Part shown: positions 54,316-63,966 of the stretch, in pieces
Numbering within the stretch: position 1 is the stretch's first letter
Layout: each line of letters starts with the position of its first letter
Assembly: GCA_965203345.1 (NCBI GenBank)
Contig: CBDBCK010000028.1
Span: 992,001-1,056,000 of the forward strand
Length of the DNA: 64,000 nt
Direction: 5' to 3'
From: CBDBCK01 sp965203345
GTDB taxonomy: Bacteria > Chloroflexota > Dehalococcoidia > Lucifugimonadales > Lucifugimonadaceae
Program-made: the position numbers and the translations under genes
The notes under the pieces: generated by a model
The model's input: the letters and a program-made list of their open reading frames with translations, nothing else
Databases searched by the model: none
Told to the model about the DNA's origin: nothing

Positions 54316-54851
54316 ATGAAACGGCATATGTGGGTTTGGGGTCGAATTTAGGAAATAGCGTTGCTTATCTGAGGAGCGCTCTTGATAATCTTTCAGAACT
54401 GGGAGAGATTATGAACGTCTCAAGCGTCTACGAAACTGTTCCATGGGGTGTTTTTGAACGTCAACCTAACTACCTGAATATGGTTGCAACTCTGAAAACA
54501 TCTCTTGAACCGGAGAAGCTAGTCAGCGAGTTTCAGATAATAGAACAACGTCTAGGTCGCGAACTGTCCAGCAAAGGCACAGGCGATTCCAGAACCATAG
54601 ATATAGACCTTCTCCTATATGGATTACGTGTGGTAGGTTCTTCTAGGGAGTCCTTGGTTTTGCCTCATCCACTTATGCATAAACGAGCATTTGTCCTTAT
54701 TCCCTTGTCCGAGATAGCTCCGGGAGCAGTACATCCGCTGTTGAAAACGACCGTCTCCGAACTGACCTTGCTTGTGGATTCGTCAGACGTGAGGCTGGTA
54801 TCACGTCGTCTGTCAACCCTTCTCAACGATGAGCCTCAGCAAAGAAGCTAG
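54312..54851 (+). CDS. folK: 2-amino-4-hydroxy-6-hydroxymethyldihydropteridine diphosphokinase
   Basis: HPPK, the folate enzyme just before FolP. Family segments are YVGLGSNLGNSVAYLRSALD, SSVYETVPWGV, QPNYLNMVATLKTSL, GDSRTIDIDLLLYG and LVLPHPLMHKRAFVLIPL. It starts at TTG inside the folP stop (TTGA), and its 3' end overlaps the convergent CopD-like gene by 39 nt. Confidence 0.95.
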   Translation: MNETAYVGLGSNLGNSVAYLRSALDNLSELGEIMNVSSVYETVPWGVFERQPNYLNMVATLKTSLEPEKLVSEFQIIEQRLGRELSSKGTGDSRTIDIDLLLYGLRVVGSSRESLVLPHPLMHKRAFVLIPLSEIAPGAVHPLLKTTVSELTLLVDSSDVRLVSRRLSTLLNDEPQQRS

Positions 54852-55286
54852 CAGAAATATAAAAACGCCTACTGCTATGATCGCTTGGTAACCTATTGCA
54901 GAAGAAATCTTTCCAGTTTCTGGACTGGCTTTTGACGAAGACCTCCTACGCCGTATACGCCAAACCATAGCAAATAGCCACAGTGCTGCTGCCAACTTAA
55001 TGCCTAGCACTATGAACCACGCTATTGAAGCATCCTGCCCCGATATCCTCGACACCATAAGGATTATGCCCGTAACTGCTAAAGACGCCGCTGATATTTC
55101 TACTATCTCTCTGTAACGGGTGCCTAAAATGGGCATTACTTGTTGGAGTGCCATTGAATGGGATGCTACGGGACGTACTACCGTTGCAAAGAAAAAACTA
55201 CCGCCTATCCACACCACCGCCGCCGTTATGTGAACCCATCTAACAATCAGGAGTAGCCAATCAAATAGGCTGATGTCGCCGAACAA
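54813..55286 (-). CDS. CopD-like integral membrane protein
   Basis: A 157-residue protein with four predicted membrane helices. The second begins WVHITAAVVWIGGSFFF, the His/Gly signature seen in CopD and related copper- or heme-associated membrane proteins. The loop RIRRRRSSSKASP is basic and likely cytoplasmic. Downstream neighbours are a TlpA-like lipoprotein and glyS, all leftward. A role in copper handling or respiratory assembly is plausible but not shown. It overlaps folK at its 3' end. Confidence 0.65.
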   Translation of the reverse strand: MFGDISLFDWLLLIVRWVHITAAVVWIGGSFFFATVVRPVASHSMALQQVMPILGTRYREIVEISAASLAVTGIILMVSRISGQDASIAWFIVLGIKLAAALWLFAMVWRIRRRRSSSKASPETGKISSAIGYQAIIAVGVFIFLLASLLRLIVEKG

Positions 55287-55298
55287 GCTGTGATCAGG

Positions 55299-55811
55299 TT
55301 AGCTACTCAGCAGAGACTGTACCTGTTTTTCGAGTTCGCTTTTTCTTATAAGACCTGAATGACTATCTCTGATATTGCCGTCCTTGTCTATAAATATAGT
55401 TGTCGGATAGGCTATGACACCGTAATCTACTTGAACCTTACTCCCAACGTCAGCGAATATAGGGTAGGACAGTCCGAATTCCTGCACTATATTCATGCCT
55501 TGTTCAATGGTGTCTAGCCCGATTTGCTGGATTCCTATAAACTCAATCGTACCTTGATATTGTTGATATACCTCTTCAAATTCAGGCAGTTCAGTGCGGC
55601 AGGGCGGGCAGCTCGGGAACCAGAAGTTAAGCACAACGGGTTGTCCCCGAAGGTCTTCAAGAGATATCTCTCCATGCCCGAACGTAGACACCTTGAAGTC
55701 TGGAGCAGGTCCTCTTGCACCACTGCTCCCACCACAAGCGGCTGCACCAATCATGAGCAAGCCCGCCGATGCCACTATTGCAAACGCTATTTTCATCTTC
55801 TTAAAGGTCAT
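55299..55811 (-). CDS. TlpA-like thioredoxin-family lipoprotein
   Basis: Exported redox protein of the TlpA/ResA family. A signal peptide (about residues 7-26) ends in the lipobox-like GAAAC, so it is likely lipid-anchored on the outer side of the membrane. The thioredoxin active site is NFWFPSCPPCRTELPEF (CPPC), and the cis-Pro region is VIAYPTTIFIDKDG. It may support cytochrome or Cu-protein maturation with the adjacent CopD-like protein; that pairing is inferred from the 12-nt gap. Confidence 0.88.
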   Translation of the reverse strand: MTFKKMKIAFAIVASAGLLMIGAAACGGSSGARGPAPDFKVSTFGHGEISLEDLRGQPVVLNFWFPSCPPCRTELPEFEEVYQQYQGTIEFIGIQQIGLDTIEQGMNIVQEFGLSYPIFADVGSKVQVDYGVIAYPTTIFIDKDGNIRDSHSGLIRKSELEKQVQSLLSS

Positions 55812-55841
55812 ATTAACCTCTTATACGTAATCAGGTGTGTT

Positions 55842-57194
55842 TCAGTTTTCAAGTTCCCCGCGCATCCTGTCTAATTCGCTCTTCACAACTTTAGGTACAC
55901 TATTGATGTCAGTCCTTACTTGTTTCATTGTATCTCTATCGCGCACCGTAACGGCGTAATCCTCTTCCACAGTCTGAAAATCTACAGTTATGCAGAGTGG
56001 TGTGCCAATTTCGTCTTGTCTTCTATATCTTCGACCTATGCTTTGGGTATCGTCGTATTGACAGTTGAACATGGGTCGGATAAGGTCATACACCTTTCTG
56101 CTGGTGGGTATCAGCTTACTGTTCCTTGACAAGGGTAAAACGGCGACCTGAAAAGGGGCGATGTCTGGATGAAACCTCATCACAGTCCGCTGTTCACCGT
56201 TTATCTCTTCTTCATCGTAAGCATCCGACAGAAACGCAAGAATAGAGCGATCAACTCCTATAGCCGGCTCCACCACAAAGGGTGTGAAACGCTTCTTCGT
56301 CGTTTCGTCGTAATAGGACAACTCTTTCTTCGAAAGCTGAGTGTGCGCTGCCAAGTCATGGTCTCCTCTGTTGGAAACAGTCTCTAGTTCACCCCATCCC
56401 CAGCTGAACTTGTATTCTACATCCACCGAGGCTTTTGAGTAATGTGGAAGTTCGTTGTCCCCATGCTCTCGTACGCGCAAATTTTCCCTTTGCAACCCCA
56501 AGCCAGCGTACCAATCTAAGCTGAACTGAATCCAGTATTCGTGCCATTTTTCATCCTCTCCGGGAGCGCAAAAGAACTCCATTTCCATCTGTTCAAACTC
56601 ACGGGTTCTGTATATGAAGTTACCAGGCGTTATCTCGTTTCGAAAAGATTTACCGATCTGCGCTATGCCAAACGGCAGCCTTCTGCGCGTCGCGTTCAAT
56701 ACATTGACAAAGTTGACAAATATACCCTGAGCAGTTTCTGGGCGCAGATACACTGTGCTGGAAGAATTTTTCAAAGGGCCTATGGCTGTCTCAAACATCA
56801 AGTTGAAGTCTCGGGCTCCTCCTAACTCACCTCCGCATTCAATACATTTGTTGTCGTCTGCCTCATCTGAACGAAAGCGGCGATTGCAAGATCTACATTC
56901 CACTAGTGGGTCTGTAAAGCTCTCCAAGTGTCCCGAAGCACGCCAAACGTCCCGATGCATAATGATCGCTGAGTCCAGACCTACTATGTCGTCCCGTGTC
57001 TTCACTATCTTGTTCCACCACGCCTCTTTCACGTTGCGTTTAAGCTCTGCGCCTACAGGTCCGTAGTCCCAAACACTACCAACACCTCCGTAAATTTCGC
57101 TCCCCTGAAACACGAACCCTCTACGTTTGCATAGCGACGTCAAGAGTTCTGTCCTGGGCATTTTTCTACTCATCCTGCTATTATATCTCTGCAT
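55842..57194 (-). CDS. glyS: Glycine--tRNA ligase (dimeric type)
   Basis: Class II aminoacyl-tRNA synthetase of the single-chain dimeric type. Motif regions include KRRGFVFQGSEIYGGVGS, YLRPETAQGIFVNF, GKSFRNEITPGNFIYRTREF (motif 2) and EPAIGVDRSILAFL (motif 3). A zinc site CRSCNRR and CIECGGE is near residues 95-125. The start at 57194 or the ATG at 57173 (MSRKMPRTELL) both fit. The 294-nt upstream region up to the divergent SDR gene has no visible T-box core motif and no gene. Confidence 0.95.
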   Translation of the reverse strand: MQRYNSRMSRKMPRTELLTSLCKRRGFVFQGSEIYGGVGSVWDYGPVGAELKRNVKEAWWNKIVKTRDDIVGLDSAIIMHRDVWRASGHLESFTDPLVECRSCNRRFRSDEADDNKCIECGGELGGARDFNLMFETAIGPLKNSSSTVYLRPETAQGIFVNFVNVLNATRRRLPFGIAQIGKSFRNEITPGNFIYRTREFEQMEMEFFCAPGEDEKWHEYWIQFSLDWYAGLGLQRENLRVREHGDNELPHYSKASVDVEYKFSWGWGELETVSNRGDHDLAAHTQLSKKELSYYDETTKKRFTPFVVEPAIGVDRSILAFLSDAYDEEEINGEQRTVMRFHPDIAPFQVAVLPLSRNSKLIPTSRKVYDLIRPMFNCQYDDTQSIGRRYRRQDEIGTPLCITVDFQTVEEDYAVTVRDRDTMKQVRTDINSVPKVVKSELDRMRGELEN

Positions 57195-57488
57195 ACTTCA
57201 TGTGATAATTCAATATACCATTCCTCTTATAGCTAGTATCAAATGTGATTACCCTGATGTGTATTAAGAACAGTATCGTCTTTGAATCTCAATTTCACGT
57301 TCACTATAGCGAAAGTCTTTTCAGAGCTGGAAATCAGAGCAAGCCGGACTGTAAATAGGTCACATAACGGCCACTCTTTATCTCTGGAGCGACGAACTGT
57401 TGGAGAGTGCTTTCTCATTCTCCTTACTATAACTGTATATGGTAAATCTGTTTTACTCAAACCTCCAAACATCCACTATTATTGAGGT

Positions 57489-58331
57489 ATGTATTCTCTT
57501 GGTAGGCAACTTGAAATGAAAACCACTTTGATTACCGGAGCAGGAAGTGGGGTGGGACGAGGTATAGCCCTTGTTTTGGCGGAAAGAGGAGCGCGGACTG
57601 CGGTGTGTGACGTAGATGCTGTAGCGGCAAAAGACGCAGCAACGGAGATCAAAGCGTCCGGATACGAGACTATATCCGGATTAGTTGACGTTACGTCTTC
57701 AAAATCCCTCACAGACTTTGTATCAGAGACGGAGGATAGGCTTGGCGCCATAGACGTGTGCGTAGCGAACGCGGGCGTAATAGGTGGCAAGGGCTTTTCT
57801 GAACGCAAGATGTACTCAGACAACGACTGGGATACTACGTGGGCGGTGAATCTTCGTGGCGTGGTCAACACTTGCGAAGCCGTCAAATCGGGAATGATTG
57901 AAAGACATAGTGGAAGCATAGTAATCGTGGCCTCGCACGGAGGACGCAAACCGCGCGGGGTTGGAGACGAGGGACGAGGAAATGTTCAAACCCCTTATTC
58001 GGTTTCAAAAGCAGCGGTTATTCAGTACATGCATCTAACCGCTATAGATATGGCGCCTTACGACGTTAGAGTCAACGCTGTCTGCCCTGGACGTCTATGG
58101 ACCCCTATATGGTCTGCCATAGCCGAGAACCATAAGAACATGAATCCAGAAGCATTTGCAGGCATGGAGACGGAAGAAGTGTTCAATGTGCTAGTGCGCT
58201 CTGTAACCCCTCTCCGCAGACCTCAGACTCCGCGCGACATTGGTGCTGCCGTCGCTTTTCTGGCTTCCCAAGACGCACGCAACATTACCGGTCAAGCGCT
58301 GAATATAAACGGCGGAGCCATAATGAATTGA
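57489..58331 (+). CDS. Short-chain dehydrogenase/reductase
   Basis: Classical SDR oxidoreductase. The cofactor motif ITGAGSGVGRGIAL is near residues 16-30, NAG appears in VANAGVIGGKGF, the catalytic Ser lies in VIVASHGGRK and the YxxxK in YSVSKAAVIQ. A PCPGRL-type segment and the C-terminal AVAFLASQDARNITGQALN fit the family. The first ATG is 57489; a second at 57516 (MKTTLITG) is equally plausible. It opens a plus-strand catabolic-looking run. Substrate unknown. Confidence 0.9.
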   Translation: MYSLGRQLEMKTTLITGAGSGVGRGIALVLAERGARTAVCDVDAVAAKDAATEIKASGYETISGLVDVTSSKSLTDFVSETEDRLGAIDVCVANAGVIGGKGFSERKMYSDNDWDTTWAVNLRGVVNTCEAVKSGMIERHSGSIVIVASHGGRKPRGVGDEGRGNVQTPYSVSKAAVIQYMHLTAIDMAPYDVRVNAVCPGRLWTPIWSAIAENHKNMNPEAFAGMETEEVFNVLVRSVTPLRRPQTPRDIGAAVAFLASQDARNITGQALNINGGAIMN

Positions 58332-58390
58332 AACCCATGTGCACGGCAACCAAAGATCCTGCCGAATCTGATGAACGGGAGTAAAGCATT

Positions 58391-58867
58391 ATGCCTAAAA
58401 TAGTGGTAGATGCAAGCGTATTTGTAGAAGGAGACCTCAATAAGGTTTACAACTACGTGACCGATCCGATGAACTATCCGCTATGGCGTACGGGTATGAG
58501 TAACGTGGTGTGGCAAGAGGAGTCGGTTAAGGGTCGACCTGGCTCACGCTACGAATTCGACTACACTTGGGAAGAAAAGACCCATCGCCTTGTACATGAA
58601 GTGATATTGGATGACCCTCCCTCTAAACAGGGATTTAAAGCTGTACTGGGACCGTACCCTATTGACGGTACAGTTTTTTTCAAAGAAGAAGAGGGCAAAA
58701 TACGCATAAATATGCACCAAGAGATCAGATCGGATAGCATTCTTACTGCTATTATGTTTGGGTTGTTTGGATCTTTACTGACCACACCTACGCGTAACCA
58801 TCTACAAACAGACTTGGACAAGCTGGCTGAAGTGCTTACGTCATCTTACAGCGATAAATTTTTATAA
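58391..58867 (+). CDS. SRPBCC-family protein (polyketide cyclase/START-like fold)
   Basis: A 158-residue protein beginning MPKIVVDASVFVEGDLNKVY, which fits the helix-grip START/SRPBCC fold (EGDLNKVYNYVTDPMNYPLW). It has no signal peptide. Such proteins bind hydrophobic ligands, and some are cyclases or hydratases. It sits between the SDR and the amidase genes on the same strand, which suggests a joint pathway, but the ligand is unknown. Confidence 0.75.
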   Translation: MPKIVVDASVFVEGDLNKVYNYVTDPMNYPLWRTGMSNVVWQEESVKGRPGSRYEFDYTWEEKTHRLVHEVILDDPPSKQGFKAVLGPYPIDGTVFFKEEEGKIRINMHQEIRSDSILTAIMFGLFGSLLTTPTRNHLQTDLDKLAEVLTSSYSDKFL

Positions 58868-58916
58868 TCGCGTTGGCATATAGCTGCTGAATGATTTAAC
58901 CGACAAAGGAAGAAAA

Positions 58917-60353
58917 ATGGACGATAAAGAACTTTTGTTTATGCCTGCACATCTTCAGCGAGAGATGATCATAAATCGGGAGATATCTTGCCGCGAACTG
59001 ACTGAGGCCGCGTTCCGCAGAATACACCTACTTGATGATAGACTGCACGCTTTTGTAACGCTTGATGAAGAAAGGGCGCTTGAAACCGCTGATTCATTAG
59101 ATGAGGCCATCGCAGATGATAGAGACTCCTTTGGTCTTTTGCATGGTGTACCTATATCTGTTAAAGACTTGGAAGCTACAGCGGGTTTGCGCACGACTTT
59201 TGGCTCTTATTTCTTTCGAGATAATGTTCCAGATCAGGATTCAGTTGTAGTTCGGCGACTGAAAGCTGCCGGTGCCGTGATATTAGGTAAGACCAACACT
59301 CCAGAATTCGGGAACAGAGAGGAGACTTTCACGAATATAGCTCCCACTTGTAACAATCCCTGGGACCTATCAAGGACATCTGGTGGATCAAGCGGAGGCG
59401 CGGGAGCTAGCGTCGCTTCAGGGATGTGTGCTCTAGCTACAGGCTCTGATGGAGGAGGAAGTATACGTTTGCCGTCTGCCTTCTGCGGACTATTTGGCAT
59501 AAAGCCTACTCATGGCAAAGTGCCTCGGGCCGGCGGTGTAGGTCGTCCAGCTTTCAACCCGATGGCAACCAGTGGTCCAATGTCAAACGACGTGAGAGAC
59601 TCAGCTCTTATGCTCCAGGCTATATGTGGATTCGATGGAAGGGATCCAGGCTCACTACGCATTCCGCCGGATGATTTTCTTTCTGATCTTGAGGATGACA
59701 TATCAGGATTGCGAGCAGCATACTCTTTTGACTTAGGCTTTGCTAACCCTGACGACCACATTAAATCGGCGGTCGAAGAAACTGTCAAAACTTTTGAGGG
59801 TCTTGGCGTTGATGTCCGACATTCCGGCATTCGCGTTGAATCTCCTCGTCAGCCTTGGTGGCAGATATGGACTGCAAACCAAGAAGCAATGTACGGCGGA
59901 TTTTATGACCAGGCTCCGGGTAATCTCGCCGTATACACCCGCGAAATGGTGGAGCATGGTAGAACTGTAACGGGTGCCGATTACTCAAAGGCCTTACGTT
60001 CTATAGAGCTCATGCGCATGCAATTTGATGAACTGTTTCAGAGCTTCGACATGCTTATTTTGCCGACTACAGCCGCCGTTGCATGGCCTCATAAAAGACC
60101 CCCCGAAGTGATTGGAGGCGTAAAAAGTCAAGCGGCATTAGCAGGAATAGCGTATGATGCCATACCGTACACTATGATTTTCAACGCAACGCACCATCCC
60201 GCAGTTTCTCTCCCATGCGGCTTTGATTCTCACAACATGCCGATAGGGGTGCAAGTGGTTTCTCGTATAGGTGAGGACGTTTTGCTTATGAGGGCTTGCA
60301 GGGCTTTTGAGCGCGCCAGACCTTGGATAGACATGCACCCACCTGTATCGTAG
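58917..60353 (+). CDS. Amidase (amidase signature family)
   Basis: Ser-Ser-Lys hydrolase of amides, 478 residues. The catalytic Lys is in PISVKDLEAT near residue 82. The signature is DLSRTSGGSSGGAGASVASG near 153, with the cis-Ser in the SGG run. The nucleophile Ser is in ATGSDGGGSIRLPSAFCGLF near 180. C-terminal IPYTMIFNATHHPAVSLPCG fits. An Asp-rich N-terminal loop precedes. The GatA function is unlikely because GatB and GatC are absent here. Confidence 0.93.
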   Translation: MDDKELLFMPAHLQREMIINREISCRELTEAAFRRIHLLDDRLHAFVTLDEERALETADSLDEAIADDRDSFGLLHGVPISVKDLEATAGLRTTFGSYFFRDNVPDQDSVVVRRLKAAGAVILGKTNTPEFGNREETFTNIAPTCNNPWDLSRTSGGSSGGAGASVASGMCALATGSDGGGSIRLPSAFCGLFGIKPTHGKVPRAGGVGRPAFNPMATSGPMSNDVRDSALMLQAICGFDGRDPGSLRIPPDDFLSDLEDDISGLRAAYSFDLGFANPDDHIKSAVEETVKTFEGLGVDVRHSGIRVESPRQPWWQIWTANQEAMYGGFYDQAPGNLAVYTREMVEHGRTVTGADYSKALRSIELMRMQFDELFQSFDMLILPTTAAVAWPHKRPPEVIGGVKSQAALAGIAYDAIPYTMIFNATHHPAVSLPCGFDSHNMPIGVQVVSRIGEDVLLMRACRAFERARPWIDMHPPVS

Positions 60354-60470
60354 GCAGAAGAAATCGCCAGGACATGTTTCGGTTTTTTCAGTCTTGCAGA
60401 AAATCATCCTGCTTGTATCCTGAGTATATATTTAGGCTCTAACAGCAAGAAGATATAAGGGAGATAGATT

Positions 60471-60692
60471 ATGAGTATGCGAGTTCTAGCGATTGTAGGG
60501 TTCTTGGCTATTGCGATTCTTGTCATTATTGGTGTTGTTTTAGTTATAGCGTTTTTTACAGAGACATTTATGGTATCATACGGCGCACTCTTTGGGATTA
60601 TCCTAACCACCTTGATTGTAGGATTCGTTTCCGGAAGGATTTGGGGTCTATTTGCTGATAAGAAAGAAAGCTCACTGAAAGACAGAGGCTGA
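60471..60692 (+). CDS. Small two-helix membrane protein
   Basis: A 73-residue protein with AGGGAG a few nt before the ATG. It has two hydrophobic spans (about residues 5-27 and 36-58) and a charged tail (GLFADKKESSLKDRG). No family is recognised. It lies after the amidase and before a second small membrane gene; both may belong to one unit. Confidence 0.6.
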   Translation: MSMRVLAIVGFLAIAILVIIGVVLVIAFFTETFMVSYGALFGIILTTLIVGFVSGRIWGLFADKKESSLKDRG

Positions 60693-60766
60693 AGCCATGA
60701 GGCCCTAGGAACGCCAAGGATTTTTATATCGTTGTAGAGTAATGGTTCAGCTTGTATATTGTAAAT

Positions 60767-60940
60767 ATGCAAGCTCTAAAAATAATAAGGACTATTGCTA
60801 TTATTGTGGTTGTTGTGGCTGTTGCGGTGATACTTTTTGGTTTACTCGTTGCATTTCTAGTACCTATATTAACTGTCATTCTTATACGATTGATGATCGG
60901 GAGATTGCGCAGAGCATGGAGCAAGGAAAGAGAGAAATAG
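60767..60940 (+). CDS. Small membrane protein, function unknown
   Basis: An ATG at 60767 (in-frame TTG at 60752) gives 57 residues, MQALKIIRTIAIIVVVVAVA and onward. One long or two closely packed hydrophobic segments precede a basic tail (RLRRAWSKEREK). No good ribosome-binding site is visible, so expression is uncertain. It resembles no family I know. Confidence 0.4.
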   Translation: MQALKIIRTIAIIVVVVAVAVILFGLLVAFLVPILTVILIRLMIGRLRRAWSKEREK

Positions 60941-61155
60941 TTTTCACCGAAAAACAAGCGGGGAATTTAAAACGTTAGAGGTACAAGAAGATTTGGTGCT
61001 GTCTTGCTATTAGGTCCTAGAGAATGGGCAACCAGACTACTCTTGGCAACTTTATTGGTATTCTGCACATATGTTTATCTGAACAGTCATAGCGAAGGAT
61101 ACAGTAGTAAAATTACAGGCATAGGTGTAAGTGTTTAGCCATATACAAGATTGAG

Positions 61156-61956
61156 TTGACTATAAGCAAAGAGCGTTCTTTTGACGCGCGAAAAATTCGA
61201 ATTATGGCACGATCCGGCGAATGGAAGAAGCCTACTGCTGGAGTTGCGAAGGGTTATGTACAAACTAACGTTGCTATACTTCCAAAGAGTATAGCTTTTG
61301 AGTTTATGCTTTTCTGTCAGAGAAACCCTAAACCATGCCCGATAATTGAAGTAATGGAGCCTGGACAGACAGAAGCGCACATCTCTTCTCCTGGCTCTGA
61401 TTTGCGCACAGACGTCCCTCGTTATCGCGTCTACCAAGATGGTGAGCTTGTTTCGGAGCCTTCTTCCTTGCTCACGGACTGGCGAGAAGACCTCGTAACG
61501 TTTCTGCTCGGTTGTTCGTTTACCTTTGAACACGCCCTTATACGTAACGGTATTCGCATGCCACATTTTGAGCGTCTAGGTAATGTTTCAATGTTCATCA
61601 CAAATATCTCTCTGGTACCAGCTGGCCGTTTTTCAGGTCAAATGGTAGTAACTCAACGTTGGATACCCAGACGGCAACTGGTCCGAGCAGTACAGATCAC
61701 ATCCCGCTTTCCTTCAGTTCACGGTGCTCCTATTCACATAGGGGATCCGGAAGCTATAGGGATAAAGGATCCTATGAATCCGGACTTTGGCGACCCTTGG
61801 GAGCCTATTGAAAAGGATAGTGTCCCTGTTTATTGGGCATGTGGTGTCACACCCCAAGCGGTTGCAATGGCCTCCAAACCCGAACTGATGATTACCCATT
61901 CACCAGGGCATATGTTCGTTACAGACCTCAAAGATGAAGATATGGCCATCTCCTAG
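61156..61956 (+). CDS. DUF1445 protein, first half of a D-glutamate cyclase pair
   Basis: A 266-residue member of the putative hydro-lyase DUF1445. Family marks are ARSGEWKKPTAGVAKGYVQT, FCQRNPKPCPIIEV, DLRTDVPRYRVYQDGEL and FLLGCSFTFEHALI, then PVYWACGVTPQAVA and THSPGHMFVTDL. The TTG start is chosen because the DARKIRIMARSGEWKK segment is part of the family. In animals the D-glutamate cyclase DGLUCY has this domain fused to DUF4392, which is the next gene here (124-nt gap). The reaction is D-glutamate to 5-oxo-D-proline. Confidence 0.88.
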   Translation: MTISKERSFDARKIRIMARSGEWKKPTAGVAKGYVQTNVAILPKSIAFEFMLFCQRNPKPCPIIEVMEPGQTEAHISSPGSDLRTDVPRYRVYQDGELVSEPSSLLTDWREDLVTFLLGCSFTFEHALIRNGIRMPHFERLGNVSMFITNISLVPAGRFSGQMVVTQRWIPRRQLVRAVQITSRFPSVHGAPIHIGDPEAIGIKDPMNPDFGDPWEPIEKDSVPVYWACGVTPQAVAMASKPELMITHSPGHMFVTDLKDEDMAIS

Positions 61957-62079
61957 CCGGAGCGAGGACTTCGGAAGAGTTGAAACAATACTTATTGAGA
62001 TGATTACCATCTGTAGAGATAGGAGATATAATGGCTGTATCGTGCTTTCGGTAGCCTCTTTCTTAACTAAAGGGATCTT

Positions 62080-62928
62080 ATGAGTCAAATCGAGGATATA
62101 ATACTACAAGATGATCGCCGCTCAATATCAGGCCTGCGTCCCTATTTAAGTGCCGATTTCGTCGATCAAGCAGCTACGATGCTAGGCGAAAGAAAAGGTC
62201 GCGTCTTCATCGCTACCGGGTTTTATATACTTTCCTCTGGCTCTCCGGAAACGGACGGTCCGCCAGGTGCACTTGCACTCGCTTTAGCATTGAGGGAACT
62301 CGGAAGTGAACCGATATTTGTAACCGATTCCTACTCGTTAAACGTCGTTAAGTCGATAACTGACACAATTGAAGTGGTGGAGTTTCCTCTGACTTCTCAT
62401 TTAGATTCCGCCGATTTTGCAAACTCGCTTATAAAAACCTATACTCCCTCGGCTCTTGTATCCGTAGAACGTGTCGGACTTTCTGTAGACGGTACTTATC
62501 GCAATATGCGCAACCTGGACATATCGAAGTATACGGCGAAGCTAGATCATCTTTTTGACCAACATCCTTTCTCTGTGGGTATAGGTGATGGCGGCAACGA
62601 GATAGGTATGGGAAATTTCCACAAAGTCATACCTGAAATTGAGGGGTTGCACCCGAACCCTTCAGTAACAACGGTTACACATCCTATAATCGCATCCTGT
62701 TCTAATTGGGGAGCATTTGGTCTTGTCGCTGCTCTTTCTATAAACAGCGGACGTGATCTGCTACCTTCTTTAGAGCAGGCTGAAAAGTGGATAGAACTTT
62801 GCGTTGAAGCAGGGGCAGTAGATGGTGTTACTGGAAAACGTAAGGCGTGGGTGGACGGCAAACCACCTGAAGAGGACGGGGTCTGCCTTCGAGATCTTCA
62901 TGCTCTGCTAAAGGAGAAAAAAATATAA
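62080..62928 (+). CDS. DUF4392 protein, second half of a D-glutamate cyclase pair
   Basis: A 282-residue protein of the DUF4392 (D-glutamate cyclase C-terminal) family. Conserved segments are VFIATGFYILSSGSPETDGP, ALVSVERVGLSVDGTYRNM, VGIGDGGNEIGMGN and VTHPIIASCSNWGAFGLVAAL. The SSG/TDGPPG loop probably binds the substrate's carboxylate. It lies right behind the DUF1445 gene. Together they mirror the two-domain D-glutamate cyclase. The partnership is an inference from family knowledge and adjacency. Confidence 0.88.
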   Translation: MSQIEDIILQDDRRSISGLRPYLSADFVDQAATMLGERKGRVFIATGFYILSSGSPETDGPPGALALALALRELGSEPIFVTDSYSLNVVKSITDTIEVVEFPLTSHLDSADFANSLIKTYTPSALVSVERVGLSVDGTYRNMRNLDISKYTAKLDHLFDQHPFSVGIGDGGNEIGMGNFHKVIPEIEGLHPNPSVTTVTHPIIASCSNWGAFGLVAALSINSGRDLLPSLEQAEKWIELCVEAGAVDGVTGKRKAWVDGKPPEEDGVCLRDLHALLKEKKI

Positions 62929-63075
62929 AGTCGGTGTTATAAAGAACGACTTAAGCAGGGCAAACCACCTTGCTCAAGCTTTGATTGTTGAGCCCTGTAA
63001 AAAGTCAAACTATCTCGACGTTGAGTTAATATTAACTAAATAGGTTGTAGAACGAGATCTTTAGGTTGGATGAGT

Positions 63076-63966
63076 TTAGTTGAGAGTGTTTTGAGCTCTC
63101 TCTGCGGCCTTTGCAATAGACCTTCTGACGAACACCTTTGTCATTGCTTCTCGATATTCAGCCGAGGCGTGAATATCGTCGTTGAACTCCCCTGTGTACT
63201 CTGCAGCAGATAAGGAAGCTATCTCGTGTATTACAGTGTCTGATGGGGTTTGTCCCACTAAGGTTTGCTCTGCCTTCAAGGCCCTCCTGGCCCAGGCACC
63301 TACTCCGGTGATTCCGATCCTAGCTCTTGAGCACACACCTGAAGCGTCAAGAGTTATCGCTGTTGCCACTCCTACTAGAGCGTAGTGTGACGCCTTGTTC
63401 TCTAACTTCATGTACGCGCATCCAGTTCCGGGAGGTAGGAATGGCACCTTGATACGGGTGAGTATCTCGTTTGGATCTAAGGCGGTGCTCATAAATCCTA
63501 CAAACATATCCTCCGCGGACACAGTTCTGGATACACCTGAAGCGACTATGCACATTTGTGCTTCAAGGACTAAGGCAGCGGCGGTAGAATCTCCAGCAGG
63601 ATCAGAATGGCATATTGCGCCTCCGATAGTACCCCAGTTACGCACTTGCACGTCGGCGACTTCGGATACAGTTTCAGCGATAAGTGGAGCGCGTTTTCTT
63701 ACTATCTCTGACTTTTCTAGTTCATGATAAGTGGACATCGCTCCTATATCTAACATGCCATTATCAGATATGCCTCGCAGTTCGGCTATGTTTTTTAGAT
63801 CAATAAGAGCATCTGGTGCGGCCAAACGCAACTTCATGACTGGTATCAGGCTGTGTCCTCCTGCCAATATCTTTGCGCGTCCTTCGTAACCCTCAAGTAA
63901 ACGGAGAGCTTCATCAATGGTTGATGGAGCGTGATATTCGAACTTTTCTGTAGAACCTGTGGTCAT
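63076..63966 (-). CDS. FAD-binding subunit of a CoxM-type molybdenum hydroxylase
   Basis: Medium subunit of the xanthine dehydrogenase/CO-dehydrogenase family. FAD-binding motifs are ILAGGHSLIPVMKLRLA near residue 34 and WGTIGGAICHSDPAGDST near 111. The typical C-terminal domain (KVPFLPPGTGCAYMKLENKASHYALVGVA) follows. AAGGAGG lies 7-8 nt before the ATG. The large Mo-binding and 2Fe-2S subunits are probably just outside the window on the same strand. The exact substrate cannot be told from this subunit. Confidence 0.9.
   Translation of the reverse strand: MTTGSTEKFEYHAPSTIDEALRLLEGYEGRAKILAGGHSLIPVMKLRLAAPDALIDLKNIAELRGISDNGMLDIGAMSTYHELEKSEIVRKRAPLIAETVSEVADVQVRNWGTIGGAICHSDPAGDSTAAALVLEAQMCIVASGVSRTVSAEDMFVGFMSTALDPNEILTRIKVPFLPPGTGCAYMKLENKASHYALVGVATAITLDASGVCSRARIGITGVGAWARRALKAEQTLVGQTPSDTVIHEIASLSAAEYTGEFNDDIHASAEYREAMTKVFVRRSIAKAAERAQNTLN

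Noticed and set aside
57195..57488. T-box leader for glyS
   Set aside because: No T-box core sequence and no terminator pair could be found in the leader.
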